Shown here in pieces: positions 23,278 to 35,439 of a DNA stretch of 64,000 nucleotides (the first letter of the stretch is position 1; the number at the start of each line of letters is the position of its first letter). Source of the DNA: Dactylorhiza incarnata (lineage: Eukaryota > Streptophyta > Magnoliopsida > Asparagales > Orchidaceae); contig JAWHQI010000049.1 of NCBI GenBank assembly GCA_033032865.1, positions 372,001-436,000 on the forward strand, read 5' to 3'. A program made the position numbers and the translations under genes. The notes beneath the pieces were generated by a model. The model was not told the DNA's origin and made no database searches. It saw nothing but the letters and a program-made list of their open reading frames with translations.

Positions 23278-24544
23278 TGTTAGAAACTTAGTTTTGATTT
23301 GAGTTAGGATCCATCTTTATGGTCTAAGTTTCTATCATAACACATCTTGTATAACTTAGATCAAATCTCATTAAGACAAAAGACTGAGAAAATAATATAA
23401 CTTAAACTGCGATCGACAAAATATCTCTGAAGCTGTGATCGACGAAAACCTAGCAGTGCTTAACGAAATATATCTGAAGCTGCATTTGACGAAAACCAAG
23501 CAGCGCTCGACGAAAGTTCACTCAGCAGTAAATCAAAGATCAGATCGACAAACTTCAAGCTCAGCCCGACGAACTTCAAGCTGAGATCGACGAAACATTA
23601 TCAGCTTTATAAAATCTCATTTCTCAGCTCGACTGAAATTCTATATGTTCTCAGATCTGATAAAGCAATATTTTGAATAGTTTCTAATTATATATTGCTT
23701 CCCTTCTTTTGCATGAATTGTCACTGCCTCACATTAATGATATAGCCGTTGGAGAACAAATTAATGATATATCTATTGCAGAACAATTAAAGATATAGCC
23801 GTTGCAGAACAGCTAAAATGAAATACAGCAGTTTATCTTCTCGAGGAGTCCAGTTGATAAAAGAGACTTTATCTCTTTCCTTTTACCAAGAGAGGATCAA
23901 GAATTGAAGATAAGAGAGAAGATCTCCAGATTACACGTAGATAGAGAAAGCACAAAGAAGAGAGAGACAGAGAACAACATATATTTATCTATCAGGTTTG
24001 CTAACTCTTCTCTGCAGATCATCTTCATCCTGAGACACTTAATCAAGATCATTTGCTCAGGATCTAAACTGCAGAAGAAGAAGAAAGGAGTTACTACATT
24101 CTAGAGAAGAAGCTTCCTGACCTAATCATCAAACACTAATCAAATCAGGGGGAGCTCTTCAACATCATCAAGGATCCACTAGAGTCTTCTCTGAAAGAGA
24201 AGAACAATATATTTTTGTTTTCTTTCAACTGTATAAAGGGTTATAACTTCCTTCAAAAGCTACACCCATTGGTGGCAGGGCACCTGAACAAAACCTATAG
24301 TTTGGTTAGAGCACCTGATCAAAAGCTCCTTGGTGTGTGGACACTTGATCAAAACCCCCTTGGTGGCAGGGCACCTAATCAAAAACCTGTAGTGGAATCC
24401 TACCAAGTGTGGTCGAAGAGTAGACATACCCAGGTTTAGTGGGGAACTACTATAAAATCCTTGTGTCCTCTGTGTTGTGATTTTCTGTGTGCTGTTTTGT
24501 GTGATGTGTTTCTTTATTTTGTTTTATAACTCACTCTGCAATAC
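23278..24544 (+). repeat. 3' LTR of copia E, first part (interrupted by element G)
   Basis: It aligns with 18554 onward to about 19820. It stops at CTGCAATAC, where element G begins. The AATAC at 24540-24544 is repeated at 37918-37922 after G. Confidence 0.9.
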
Positions 24545-24710
24545 TGATGAATAGTAAATATACGCCTTTTTCTATATAGTTTTTAGTATAATTTTAATTA
24601 GATTTGTAAATAATATATGTAAATTAATGAATAAATGTTTGTTTTTGTTATTTTTGATTTTAAACTTAGTTTTATTTTAATTTGGTAAAAATTCTGTAAT
24701 TTTGTTAAGA

Positions 24711-25194
24711 CACGCCCTCGGACACGCCCGTGTCCAAGGGCGTGTTCACTAATCCCTAACATTTTCTTCTCTCTGTTCTTTTTCCAGCTCAAACATCAAG
24801 TCACGCCCTCGGTCACGCCCGTGACCGAGGCCGTGTACATCAGTCACGCCCGTGTTGATTGACCAAGCCCAGATTCGAGCCAAGATGTCAATGTCATGCC
24901 CAATGTCACGACCGTGATCGGGTCACGACCGTGACCGAGGCCGTGACTCAGCAATTTCTTCCAGAAGAACAAGGACGCTGCCCCGTCACGCCCAGCAACC
25001 GACAGCACATTGCCGACATCGAACACGCCCGTGTTCCTTGGAACACGCCCGTGTACTTTCAAAGTCGCCGGTCAAGCCTTCCAGATGCCTGCCTGGATCC
25101 AGCTGTTCTGGCTATTCGCACCCCAAGCCGTGTCACGCCATTGGTCACGCCCGTGACCGAGGGCGTGTAATCCTAAACATTTTTCTATAAATAG
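24711..25194 (+). promoter_or_regulatory. U3 palindrome array and TATA box, Athila G 5' LTR
   Basis: CACGCCCTCGGACAC-GCCC-GTGTCCAAGGGCGTG-type inverted repeats (24711-24744; 15-bp arms, one mismatch, GCCC loop) recur at about 24803-24837, 24905-24945 (CACGACCGTGA variants), 25023-25055 and 25135-25168. Two contain the 16-mer GGTCACGCCCGTGACC. A TATA box CTATAAATAG lies at 25185-25194, directly downstream. The 3' LTR has the same at 35606-36089. Confidence 0.75.
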
Positions 25195-25935
25195 CCAGAT
25201 TCAGCTGAGTGCAAGGGTTCAAAATTTTGGGAGCTTTTCTTAAGGTTTTGTTTCATTTTGCTGATTTTTGGTGTTTTGTAATTTTTGTAATTTTGCACTT
25301 TCTCTCTCTAGTTTTGTAACCCTTTTTTTGATGGAAATAAATTAAGCTTGTTTTGTAATTATTGTCTCTCTTTGTTTTAGTGTGTGTGTGTTCTCTTTTT
25401 GTTCTTTTCTTTTTAGTTTTAGTTTTTTTTTTTGTAATTTTGTAATTTTTGTTAAGTTTGTCATTTTAATTAGTGTGTGTGTGTGTATGAGGGTAATTTT
25501 CTTGTTTTTAGCTTTGTTGTAATTTTTAGATGATTTCATATTAGTGTGTGTGAGTGTAGGAGGTGAAATAGTTTTTTTTGTTTTGTTTTGATTTGTTGTC
25601 TTTACTTTCTTTTTGCCCTTTTTTAGTAAGTGTGTGTGTGTGTCTGAGAGTAAAATGTTCTTATTTTTATTTTCATTTTGTTATTAGTGTGTGTGAGTGT
25701 ATGAGAATAGATTTTCTTTTCTTTTTAACTTAGTTTCATTATTGTTGTGTGTGTGAGTGTATGAGTTTAGATTTGTTTTATTTTTAATTAGATTTCATTA
25801 AAGTAGAGTGGGTGTGTGTATGAGTATAAATTTTTGCTTTCTTTTAACTTAGATTTCAATTTCAAGTAGAGTGTGTGCGTGTATGAGTATAAAGTTTGCG
25901 CCTTTTTTGTAATCGAATAGCTTTCATTTCTGTTA

Positions 25936-26103
25936 CGCATTTATTTCCCGCCTATCCGTTTGGATAGGACTCGCTCACGCATTTATTTCCCGCCTATCCG
26001 TTTGGATAGGACTCGCTCACGCATTTATTTCCCGCCTATCCGTTTGGATAGGACTTGCTCACGCATTTATTTCCCCTCTACCTATTTGGGTAGGGATCGC
26101 ATT
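25936..26103 (+). repeat. 42-bp tandem repeat (4 units) in Athila G 5' LTR
   Basis: Units start at 25936, 25978, 26020 and 26062, the last diverged. Each has the hairpin CCTATCC-GTTT-GGATAGG. The period is a multiple of three, so it appears as a 14-residue repeat in one frame. The same array is in the 3' LTR at 36826-36993. Confidence 0.9.
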
Positions 26104-27034
26104 TCTTCAATTTTTGCAATTTACAGCTTTCATTTTAATTCCGTAGAGTGCGTGAGTTTTCAATTAGTGCGTCTTTTATTTTTTATATATTTGCTTTTTG
26201 CTTAATTCCGCTACCCGCTCAATCGCTTATTATCGCCGTAGTTATCATTATCTTTTTATAAAACCCTAAAAAATCCTAAGCAAAACTACTTTTTAAATTA
26301 ACGTTTTTGTTCTTTTTCTTTTCATCGCTTTTCTTGGTTTTTGCTAAACGCACACCAAGCCCGCGATAGTTATCATTTTCGTCACTAGCTTTTCTATAAA
26401 ATTATAAAAATCAATTTCAAACTCTTTTCGATAAAATAATAACGCGTTCCTAAGAAGTAGAAATAATCGATACGACCTTGGAAAAATACGACCTTGATAT
26501 TTCAAAAGAAATATCCTATACTACTATCGATAAGGTCCACTTGCCTTTATTGATTTTAGTCCGGATAATTACATAAACCCAAAAGCTTTCTCTCTAAAGC
26601 ACTTTTTAAAACTCTCTTTTAAAACACTAAAAAATTTGTTGCAACACCTCTTTGGTTGTTGCAACTAGCTCAAGGTAAAAGAAGTTTTAAAACGCTCTTA
26701 AAGAATTGTTGCAACTACTCAAAAAATTGTTGCAACAATATTTTCAAAAAAGCTTTCAAATTTAATCTCAACATAAGCCTTTTTTCAATCTTTTCATTTA
26801 GCCTTCAAAGGACGCGGCCGAGGAGTCATCCTCGATATTTCGAAAGAGAAAGAGTCCGTTACTTCTATCCTTCGATAGAATAACGGGTAATTCCTCAAAG
26901 TAGAATTACTCGCGGGACTCTTCGAAAACGTCCGCCCAAGGTTGAATCGAAAAGAAAGAAAGAGCTTTCTTCTCTTTCTTCTCTCTTTCAAAGAGAGAGA
27001 GAGCAATCACAAATTAAAAAACGTACCAAGTTTT

Positions 27035-27052
27035 TGGCGCCGTTGCCGGGGA
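27035..27052 (+). promoter_or_regulatory. Primer binding site of Athila G (tRNA-Asp)
   Basis: TGGCGCCGTTGCCGGGGA lies six bases after the LTR end. It is complementary to the 3' end of plant tRNA-Asp, the primer characteristic of Athila elements. An AT-rich leader with no ORF (27053-27457) follows. Confidence 0.9.
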
Positions 27053-27457
27053 CTTGTGTCGTTATTTTGAAATAGGAAACGCTATTAATTTTATCTTATA
27101 TTTCGTCTCTTTTTCTATTTAAAAGACAAAAAACTAAAAAATATACTATCTAAGACAAGAAAAATCAAAAACATATATATACATATATTTTTCAATTTCC
27201 CTTTTTTACATATATTTTCGAATATAGCTACATATATTTTCATATAAAAGCCCTACAAAAATCAAACCCAAAAAAATATATGTTTATATATTTTCCTTAA
27301 GTAAAGAAAAACCAAAAAATATATATATATATTATTCCCTTTTTCTTATTTTCCTTTCTTTTTCATCTTTGTAAAAATATTTCTAAAACAAAAACATCAA
27401 AAACATCTATAAAAAAAAAAAAAACCTCTTCCAAAAAACTTAATTAAAGAATAGTGT

Positions 27458-30400
27458 ATGACCCGAGGCGAATCTTCGGATAATCCGATTTTACCTTTTG
27501 ATCCCGAAATCGAGCGCACGCTTCTCGAGCGCCGCCGATCTCGAAATCAAAATCTACAAATAGATCCCGAGGAATCCGTCGGCGATATACATATCGGCGT
27601 GATGGGCGATCCTAATCTAAATGTGGCCCCACCGCGGACCATGGCCTATTATTCTAGGCCAAATTTAGAGGATACAGGATCGAGCGTCACCCGCCCCGTG
27701 GTAGCTAATAATAATTTCGAAATCAAATCCAGTATAATTCAAATGGTACAACAGTCGATTCAGTTCGACGGTTTGCCAGATGAGGACCCAAACCAACACC
27801 TTTCAAATTTTTTAGAAATTTGCGACACCTTCAAGATTAATGGCGTCAGCGATGACGCCATTCGCTTGCGCTTATTTCCCTTTTCCCTGCGGACAAAGGC
27901 GAAATCGTGGTTGACTTCTCTTCCGAGAGGGTCCATAACCACGTGGGCCGAATTGACGGAGAATTTTCTAACTAAATATTTTCCTCCGTCAAAAACCGCA
28001 AAATTACGCACCGATATCGCATCCTTCATTCAATTCGATTCCGAGTCTCTCTACGAGACTTGGGAGCATTTTAAGGAATATCTGCGTAGGTGTCCTCATC
28101 ACGCGCTACCAATATGGCTTCAGGTACAAACGTTCTATTACGGCTTGAATTTCTCCACGAGACAGATGATCGACGCAGCCGCCGGGGGAACGTTAAACAA
28201 CAAAACCCCGGAGGCCGCTCAAGCTCTGATCGAAGAAATGGCCATGAACGCGTACCAATGGAACGTGCCAAGGTCGCGTCCTTCTAAACCGGCTAGTCTT
28301 TTCGAAGTAGATGCCACTACTCACTTAGCCTCGCAGGTAGAGCGGCTAAGTAAGCAAGTGGCGGAGATGACTGCTTCCTCCTCCACTCCCGCTTGGGCTA
28401 ATAATCCTAATAATAATAATAATAATTTTAATAATCTTAATAATAATAATAATCTTATTAATAATATTAATAATAATAATTTAAGCGAGGAATCGGTGGA
28501 TTATGTGGGTAACCAAGTGTGGGCGCCCTTCAACCCATATAGTAATAACTATAACCCGGGTTGGAGGAGTCACCTGAACTTCTACTCGAGTAACCCTAAT
28601 AATGCGCAACGCCCTCCACCTGCGATCCCGCAAGGATTTCCGCATGGATATCCCCAAGGATTTCAGCAGGGTTTTGCGCCTCCTCCTCCAAAACCTTCTC
28701 CGCTCGAGGAGATTTTTGCAAAATACATGGCTTCCAACGACGCAAATATCCGGAATATAACCGGATCGCTAAAAAATTTAGAAATGCAGGTTGGACAGCT
28801 TGCAAAAATGGTCTCCGAGCGGCCACTTGGAGCACTACCGGGGAACTCGGAGCAGAACCCGCGTGAAAATGCCCACGCCATTACCCTTCGCAGCGGCAAG
28901 GAGGTCGACTCCCCATTGCGGGTTGAGCATCAGGTAACTGTTTCGCCTCCGACCCCTGCACCCTCGTCTTTCATTTTATTAGATACGGAAACAAAATTAG
29001 CGCCGGGCGTCTCGAGCCCGCAAATTCCGTACCCCGCAAAACTTAATAAAGAGAAGGAGGACGAACATTACAAAAAGTTTTTGCAAATATTTAAACAAAT
29101 TCAAATTAACGTCCCCTTCTGCGAGGCACTCTCTCAGATGCCGAAATACGCAAAATACCTTAAGGAGCTCCTTTCTAATAAAAAGAAGCTCGAGGGTATT
29201 TCGCGTGTTTCCTTAAATGCGGAATGCTCGGCGGTCCTACTTAATAAATTGCCGCCAAAACTAAACGACCCGGGAAGGTTTTCCATCCCGTGCCTATTCG
29301 GCAATTTATTAATAAAGTACGCCCTAGCGGACCTGGGAGCGAGCATCAATTTGATGCCCTTCTCCCTCTTTAAAAAACTAGATTTGGGTGTTCCCACCCC
29401 AACAAAAATGAGCATCCAACTCGCGGATCGCTCGATAAAGTATCCTATCGGGGTAGTGGAGGACGTTCGGATCAAGGTTGACAAGTTTATCTTCCCGGTA
29501 GACTTCGTCATCCTCGACATCGAGGAGGACGCCGAGGTGCCAATTATCCTCGGTCGCCCTTTCCTCGCGACCTCCTGCGCATTAATTGATGTGAGTAACG
29601 GTCGCCTCCTCCTTCGGGTAGAGGACGATGAAGTTACCCTTCTTATCAATCCCTCGATGCGAAACTCTTTATCGAACGATGATTCTTGCTTTCACTTAGA
29701 CTCCGCGTTCGAGGATGAGTGTTCTTCGCTTGCAGAATTACTAGCTTTAAATTTAGACGAGCCGGATTTGGCGGACCTCGCCCCTTTGGATGAGCTACCG
29801 CCAGATTCGCCTTTCGAATCTTTTAATTCTAAAAGTTTAAAAATAACAACCTCTTACGAAGAACCCCCGGTCTTGGAGCTTAAGCCACTCCCCGACCATT
29901 TAAGATACGCTTTTCTCGCCGCGGACTTAAAACTCCCGGTTATTATTTCGTCTTCTTTATCTGATTCGGAAACTTCCGAATTAGTTAAAGTTTTGTCCAC
30001 GCATCGCCATGCAATAGCATGGCAGATTTCCGATATTAGGGGGATAAATCCCTCTTTTTGCACGCACAAAATCTTCTTAGAAGATAATTCCCGCAAAACC
30101 ATCCAGCCTCAGCGACGACTAAACCCAAATATGCGGGAGGTCGTTAAGGCTGAAGTAATAAAATTAATGGATGCAGGGATTATCTACCCTATATCCGACA
30201 GCACGTGGGTTAGTCCCATTCATGTCGTGCCTAAAAAGGGCGGTCTAAAGGTAGTGGCAAATCAACATAACGAATTAATTCCAACCCGTACTGTTACGGG
30301 TTGGAGGGTGTGCATCGATTACAGAAAATTAAATGATGCCATCCGCAAAGACCACTTTCCGTTACCGTTTATCGATCAAATTTTGGAGCGACTATCGGGT

Positions 30401-32785
30401 CATCCTTATTATTGTTTTCTCGACGGTCTTTCGGGATTTTTACAAATTCCAATCTCCCCCGAAGATCAGGAGAAAACAACCTTTACGTGCCCCTTCGGTA
30501 CCTTCGCGTACCGAAGGATGCCATTCGACCTGTACAACGCGCCAGCTACATTTCAACGATGTATGCTAGCGATATTTGGAGAGCTCGTAGAGGATATTAT
30601 GGAAGTCTTTATGGATGACTTCTCGGTTTTTGGAAGCTCCTTCCAAAACTGCCTCCAAAATTTAGATCGAGTCCTCCAACGATGTGAAGACACGAACCTG
30701 GTTTTAAACTGGGAAAAGTGTAATTTTATGGTTCGAGAAGGCTTAGTTCTCGGCCACAAAATTTCTGAAAGAGGGATGGAGGTCGACAAGGCCAAGGTCG
30801 AAATAATTGAAAAACTCCCCGCGCCCTCAAATATAAAATCAATTCGTAGTTTTCTTGGCCACGCGGGTTTTTATAGGCGGTTTATCCAAAAATTTTCCAA
30901 AATAACAAAACCGCTAACCCACCTCCTGGAGAAGGAATCTCCATTTATTTTTGATAGCGCGTGCGTAGAGGCATTCAATGCCATAAAAAATAAACTTATC
31001 CATTCTCCCATTCTGGTGGCGCCCGATTGGACCCTTCCGTTTGAGATTATGTGCGACGCGAGCGATATAGCGGTAGGGGCCGTATTATGTCAACGCGTTA
31101 ATAAATATTTTCATCCTATCTACTACGCGTCCCGCACGCTCACGGCCTCACAAGCTAATTACACGACAATGGAAAAGGAACTCCTTGCCGTCGTCTTCGC
31201 CATAGATAAGTTTAGGCCCTACGTCACGCTTTCTAAAATTATTATATTTACCGACCACTCCGCCCTAAAATATTTATTAGAAAAAATGGACGCTAAGCCC
31301 CGCCTTATTCGTTGGATCCTCCTATTACAAGAATTTGATTTAGAGATCCGCGATAAGAAGGGGGCCGAAAATTTAGCGGCCGACCACCTTTCTCGTTTAG
31401 AGCACCCAATCGCGGAAGCGCTCTTCGAACCGGAAATCGATGATCGATTTCCCGAGGAGCGTCTTTTAGCTTTAAATAATTTAAAAACTTCTCCCTCGCC
31501 TTGGTTCGCAGACTACGCCAACTATTTAGTTGCGCGGGTGCTCCCGAAAGACTTTTCAAAACAGCAAAAGAAGAAATTCTTTTCTGATTTGAAAAATTAC
31601 TTTTGGGAGGACCCTTTCTTATTTCGCGTCTACGCGGACCAAGTCGTGCGGAGATGCGTTTCGAGCGAGGAGGGTGCGCAAATTTTGCGACACTGCCATG
31701 AAGGGCCGGCTGGGGGGCATTATCAAGCCAACCGGACCGCGCAGAAGGCGCTGGAGGCGGGCTTTTATTGGCCCGCTCTCTTCAAAGACGCTCAAACTTT
31801 TGTGAGCGCATGCGATAGCTGTCAACGGTCGGGTAACATCTCTCGTCGAGACGAGATGCCCCAAAATTTTTATTTAGAATGCGAGATTTTCGATTTATGG
31901 GGGATAGATTTTGTAGGCCCCCTACCTCCTTCATTTACAAATCGCTACATTTTAGTGGCGGTCGACTACGTATCTAGGTGGGCGGAAGCGCAAGCTCTCC
32001 CCACCAACGATGCGAGAGTCGTCGTCAACTTTCTAAAAAAATTATTTTCTCGCTTCGGTACGCCCCGCGCAATAGTTAGTGATAGGGGAACGCACTTTTG
32101 CAACGCCCAGTTTGCAAAAATATTATCTAAATATGGCGTCACGCATAAGCTCGCCACCGCCTATCACCCCCAAACGAGCGGCCAAGTGGAGGTAGTAAAT
32201 TGGGAAATTAAACGCATATTAGAAAAAACCGTTTCTATAAATAGGAAGGATTGGGCAATTAAATTAGACGATGCGCTGTGGGCATATCGTACGGCGTACA
32301 AGACCGCAATCGGTTGTACGCCTTATCGATTAGTCTACGGCAAGGCGTGCCATTTGCCCGTAGAATTAGAGCACCGCGCTTTTTGGGCGTTAAAACTCTT
32401 AAATCTCGATCATAATTTAACCGCCGAAAACTGGAAATTCCAATTAAACGAACTCGATGAATGGCCTGCGAACGCTTTCGAGAGTAATAAATTTTATAAG
32501 GAACGCTCTAAATTTTACCACGACCGAAAAATAAAATTTCCAAAATCATTTGCGGTGGGCGACCTCGTCCTCCTATATAATTCGCGTCTTCGTCTTTTTC
32601 GGGGGAAACTAAAATCCCGTTGGTCTGGCCCCTTTCAAGTGAAAGAGGTTTGGCCATACGGGACCGTCCTTATCACCCACCCGGAAAAAGGCGTCTTAAA
32701 AGTTAACGGTCACCGACTAAAACTCTACCATGCGGGGGATCAACTGGGAGGGAAGCTAAATTCCATACCCCTCCCCCACCTCTAA
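27458..32785 (+). CDS. gag-pol: Athila Gag-Pol polyprotein, intact 1,775 aa
   Basis: A single ORF from an ATG ([10 protein letters not shown]). Gag capsid-like domain about residues 87-270. Coiled coil about 288-303, then an Asn-rich tract 315-341 where the CCHC knuckle of Athila Gags normally sits, then YSNNYNPGW (361-369). Aspartic protease DLGAS at 625-629 and ILGRPF near 697. Reverse transcriptase about 880-1110 with D989 (FLDG) and FMDD 1051-1054. RNase H about 1188-1312 with D1200, E1241, D1266, D1309. Integrase zinc region about H1414/H1421/C1452/C1455, and DDE D1484, D1542, E1578. The RT motif reads MPFDLYNAP where MPFGLCNAP is usual, so activity could be reduced. Gag and Pol share one frame, so they depend on proteolysis. 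Confidence 0.95.
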   Translation: MTRGESSDNPILPFDPEIERTLLERRRSRNQNLQIDPEESVGDIHIGVMGDPNLNVAPPRTMAYYSRPNLEDTGSSVTRPVVANNNFEIKSSIIQMVQQSIQFDGLPDEDPNQHLSNFLEICDTFKINGVSDDAIRLRLFPFSLRTKAKSWLTSLPRGSITTWAELTENFLTKYFPPSKTAKLRTDIASFIQFDSESLYETWEHFKEYLRRCPHHALPIWLQVQTFYYGLNFSTRQMIDAAAGGTLNNKTPEAAQALIEEMAMNAYQWNVPRSRPSKPASLFEVDATTHLASQVERLSKQVAEMTASSSTPAWANNPNNNNNNFNNLNNNNNLINNINNNNLSEESVDYVGNQVWAPFNPYSNNYNPGWRSHLNFYSSNPNNAQRPPPAIPQGFPHGYPQGFQQGFAPPPPKPSPLEEIFAKYMASNDANIRNITGSLKNLEMQVGQLAKMVSERPLGALPGNSEQNPRENAHAITLRSGKEVDSPLRVEHQVTVSPPTPAPSSFILLDTETKLAPGVSSPQIPYPAKLNKEKEDEHYKKFLQIFKQIQINVPFCEALSQMPKYAKYLKELLSNKKKLEGISRVSLNAECSAVLLNKLPPKLNDPGRFSIPCLFGNLLIKYALADLGASINLMPFSLFKKLDLGVPTPTKMSIQLADRSIKYPIGVVEDVRIKVDKFIFPVDFVILDIEEDAEVPIILGRPFLATSCALIDVSNGRLLLRVEDDEVTLLINPSMRNSLSNDDSCFHLDSAFEDECSSLAELLALNLDEPDLADLAPLDELPPDSPFESFNSKSLKITTSYEEPPVLELKPLPDHLRYAFLAADLKLPVIISSSLSDSETSELVKVLSTHRHAIAWQISDIRGINPSFCTHKIFLEDNSRKTIQPQRRLNPNMREVVKAEVIKLMDAGIIYPISDSTWVSPIHVVPKKGGLKVVANQHNELIPTRTVTGWRVCIDYRKLNDAIRKDHFPLPFIDQILERLSGHPYYCFLDGLSGFLQIPISPEDQEKTTFTCPFGTFAYRRMPFDLYNAPATFQRCMLAIFGELVEDIMEVFMDDFSVFGSSFQNCLQNLDRVLQRCEDTNLVLNWEKCNFMVREGLVLGHKISERGMEVDKAKVEIIEKLPAPSNIKSIRSFLGHAGFYRRFIQKFSKITKPLTHLLEKESPFIFDSACVEAFNAIKNKLIHSPILVAPDWTLPFEIMCDASDIAVGAVLCQRVNKYFHPIYYASRTLTASQANYTTMEKELLAVVFAIDKFRPYVTLSKIIIFTDHSALKYLLEKMDAKPRLIRWILLLQEFDLEIRDKKGAENLAADHLSRLEHPIAEALFEPEIDDRFPEERLLALNNLKTSPSPWFADYANYLVARVLPKDFSKQQKKKFFSDLKNYFWEDPFLFRVYADQVVRRCVSSEEGAQILRHCHEGPAGGHYQANRTAQKALEAGFYWPALFKDAQTFVSACDSCQRSGNISRRDEMPQNFYLECEIFDLWGIDFVGPLPPSFTNRYILVAVDYVSRWAEAQALPTNDARVVVNFLKKLFSRFGTPRAIVSDRGTHFCNAQFAKILSKYGVTHKLATAYHPQTSGQVEVVNWEIKRILEKTVSINRKDWAIKLDDALWAYRTAYKTAIGCTPYRLVYGKACHLPVELEHRAFWALKLLNLDHNLTAENWKFQLNELDEWPANAFESNKFYKERSKFYHDRKIKFPKSFAVGDLVLLYNSRLRLFRGKLKSRWSGPFQVKEVWPYGTVLITHPEKGVLKVNGHRLKLYHAGDQLGGKLNSIPLPHL

Positions 32786-33644
32786 AAAGATCGTACCCCG
32801 CCAACGCGTCAAGCTACGAGACGGTAAACAAAGCGCTCGTGGGAGGCACCCCCATATTTATCTAATTACGCTCTTTTTTTATTTATTTAAATAAAACCAA
32901 AAAAAAATGATGAAATAATTTTTCATTTCAACAAATAAAAACTTAAACAAAAATATAATTAATAAAAATAATAAATAAAAATAATAAATAATAATAATAA
33001 AAAATGAAAAAAAAATATAATAATTATGCATATTTTAAATTATCATTCTTTTTTTCAAAAAGAAACATAAAACAAAATAAAATAATGCAAAAACTTTAAA
33101 ACGAAAATCAAAAAGAATTTTGGGAAATTTTAAGATAAGACAATAGGAAGTTTCTCAAAGTAGGATTACTCGACAGACCCGAGAGGGGATTTTTGTCGAT
33201 ATTTCGAAACAAGAAAACCCATTGCTTTTACCTTTCTATTTCTCTTATTTCTTCCTTGGTTTTTATCTTAAAGTTTTCTCTTTATTTTCTTTATTTTATC
33301 TTTCTTAAAATTTAGATATAATTTAAAACATGCATATTTTCAAATTAAACCCAAAACAACAAAAAAAAACATATATAATAAAAATAATAACATAAAAAGA
33401 TGATAAAAATTTATTTTTATCATACCCAAAAAAAATATATGATCACATATATACTTTTAACTTCTTTTATACGTATTTTATTCGTGTTTTGTACATTTCG
33501 AAAAACTAAAACAAACCAAAAAACAATTTTGTATATCTTCGTGGAGTCCCTTTTTTTTATTTTGTAACTATTCTTGTATATATTTTTTCTTTCTTAAAAT
33601 CTTCGTCTTTTTTGTAAATATTTTCGTTCCTCACACTTAACTTC

Positions 33645-33680
33645 AACATTGAGGACAATGTTGGTTTTAAGTATGGGGGC
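33645..33680 (+). promoter_or_regulatory. Hairpin plus internal PPT-like tract, Athila G
   Basis: The perfect 7-bp hairpin AACATTG-AGGA-CAATGTT (33645-33662) is followed by AAGTATGGGGG (33669-33679). Element C has AACATTG-GGGA-CAATGTT and the same tract in the same order on its own strand. It may be a second plus-strand primer or an RNA signal. Confidence 0.65.
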
Positions 33681-35424
33681 GTGTTTTCCCTCTTTTCTTT
33701 TTTCTTTTCTTTTTGTAAAAACAATTTAATATGTAAATAGGAAATCAAATGAAAAATCCAAAAAAAATTTTTATATATATGTTTTATATTTATGTCTTTA
33801 TTTGTATATAAATAAACCTTATTTATAAAATCAAAATCCAAAAAAAAGATGAAAAGTTTTACAAAAAAATTTTGTTATAACAAAATTCACAAAAATTTTG
33901 TCATAACATTCAAAAAATATATGTCTTTCTTTTTCTTTCTTTTTCCTTTTTTTAGTATTAATGTAAATATATATGTATTTACATATGTTTTTTGTTATAA
34001 AAAGAAAAGAAAAAAATGATGAAAAAAGTACTTAAAAATTTGTTATAACAAAATTAATTTTGTCATAACACCAAAAATATTTATGTTCTTTTATTTTCTT
34101 TTCTTTCTTTCTTTTTTTCCCCTTTTTATGTACATATTTTTAACAAAATTAAAACAATCTAAAAAAAAATATATGATGAAAAAAAAAAATATCTTAGAAA
34201 AATCAAAAATATTTTGTATGTATTTTTACTTTTCTTAATTTTCTTCTTTCTTTGTTTTCTTTTTGTATTTATATATATATTTTGTTATGAAAAATCCAAA
34301 AAAAAAATATATATATCATATCTTAAAAGAACTTCAAAAAAAAATGATGAAAAACTTATCAAAAAATCCAAAAATAAAATAAAACCCCTACTTAGCTTTT
34401 TGTTATTTCCAAGGGCTATGTTAGTTTTATCTCTAAGCGTTTTTCATTATTTATGATTTGCTAAATCAATTTTATTTATTTCATAGTTTGAAAAATTTAA
34501 ATCGAGGAATTTTTAGTAGTAAAGAAAATTTTATTATTTTAATTTAATTTGAGAACAAAACTTTTAGCACTACCTCGAGTTTACCCTAAATAGATTCATT
34601 TTTGTATTATATTGGCAAACCATCTTTAGATTCAATTATTCTAACTATAAACTTGTTAAACTTTAGGAATGTTTTTAATCTACTAAACTTGCTCTCAAAA
34701 TCTTTCTTTATTAATCTAGAATTTCTCTTGAACCCCCCCCCCCCCCCCCCCCTTATAAACACCCCTTTAGCTTGGCATAAAAAAGTAAAAGAAGATAGTT
34801 TTAAAAGAAATCCTGCGTCAATGGGAATAAAAAGATTCCGTAAACACAGGCACCCAATATTGTTAAAAGAAATCCCGTGTCAATGGGAATTAAATTCCGT
34901 AAACACGGGCATTGGGTTAAGTTTAGAAAAGATTTCAATCATCCCCCGTAAACCAACGCTGGGAACCAAAGTAAAACCACCAAAAAGGTGGGGTGCGAGG
35001 ATAAACTCCATCACCCCTAAAATCCAAGCACTCTTCTTTTTGCCAAGGCTACCCCTTTTTTCCCCTACCCCTTAGCCAATAAAATTGTTCCTAGATTTTA
35101 ATTTAAAAAAGTTTGAGAGAGCATAATTAGTAGGCTTTATTTATTCTTAAAAACTTTCTTAAAAAGTTAAAGTTTTATATAATTCTATTCTAATTAAAAG
35201 GTACCAAAGACTGCAATAATCGACGCTATTTAGTTAACTTTAGAAGTCTCGCTAAAATTTTTTCGCTCTATTTAAATTACTTTCATAGTTTTGGACTTAC
35301 CTCTTTAAATGCCCTAAATTTATTTCGATCTTACTTATCATTTAATAAAAACTTTAGTAAATTAGAAATTTTATTAAACGTCTTATAGGTATCCCTTACT
35401 TTTGCTCTGGAATGGCAAAAGCTT

Positions 35425-35439
35425 AAGTATGGGGGTGTT
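35425..35439 (+). promoter_or_regulatory. Polypurine tract of Athila G
   Basis: AAGTATGGGGGTGTT lies directly before the 3' LTR TGATGAATAG, in the position of the plus-strand primer. Confidence 0.85.

Larger units (their letters stand above)
24545..27028 (+). repeat. 5' LTR of Athila G
   Basis: It starts TGATGAATAG and ends CGTACCA, six bases before the PBS. U3 holds the palindrome array and a TATA box. R/U5 contains T-rich text with repeated GTGTGTGTGAGTG blocks (25380-25890), a 42-bp tandem array (25936-26103), GTTGCAAC repeats (26638-26726) and a purine-rich end. Apparent ORFs are incidental. Confidence 0.95.
32786..35439 (+). other. 3' noncoding internal region of Athila G (no env-like ORF)
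   Basis: It is AT-rich. Just after the stop is the conserved block GTCAAGCT...GACGG...AAAGCGCTCGTGGGAGGCACCCCC (32807-32852), shared in order with element C (54103-54151). Further on are T/A-rich repeats with TTTTGTTATAACAAAA palindromes (about 33871 and 34036), a C-run (34734-34752), and a ~60-bp duplication containing AAGAAATCC...TCAATGGGAAT...GTAAACAC (34805-34915). No env-like protein is encoded: ORFs at 34214-35075 are short and low-complexity. Confidence 0.8.

Noticed and set aside
24711..25168. Palindromic blocks as CRISPR repeats or a bacterial operator array
   Set aside because: Spacing is irregular, the blocks vary, and the context is a plant LTR U3.
24859..25170. 103-codon ORF in the Athila LTR (and its copy at 35754)
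   Set aside because: It covers the palindrome array of U3, upstream of the TATA box, so it would not be in the element's transcript. Opposite-strand frames are equally open.
32786..35439. Possible env-like gene of Athila G
   Set aside because: Only short, Phe/Lys-rich ORFs in AT-rich sequence; no signal peptide followed by a long ectodomain and no transmembrane anchor in a long frame.
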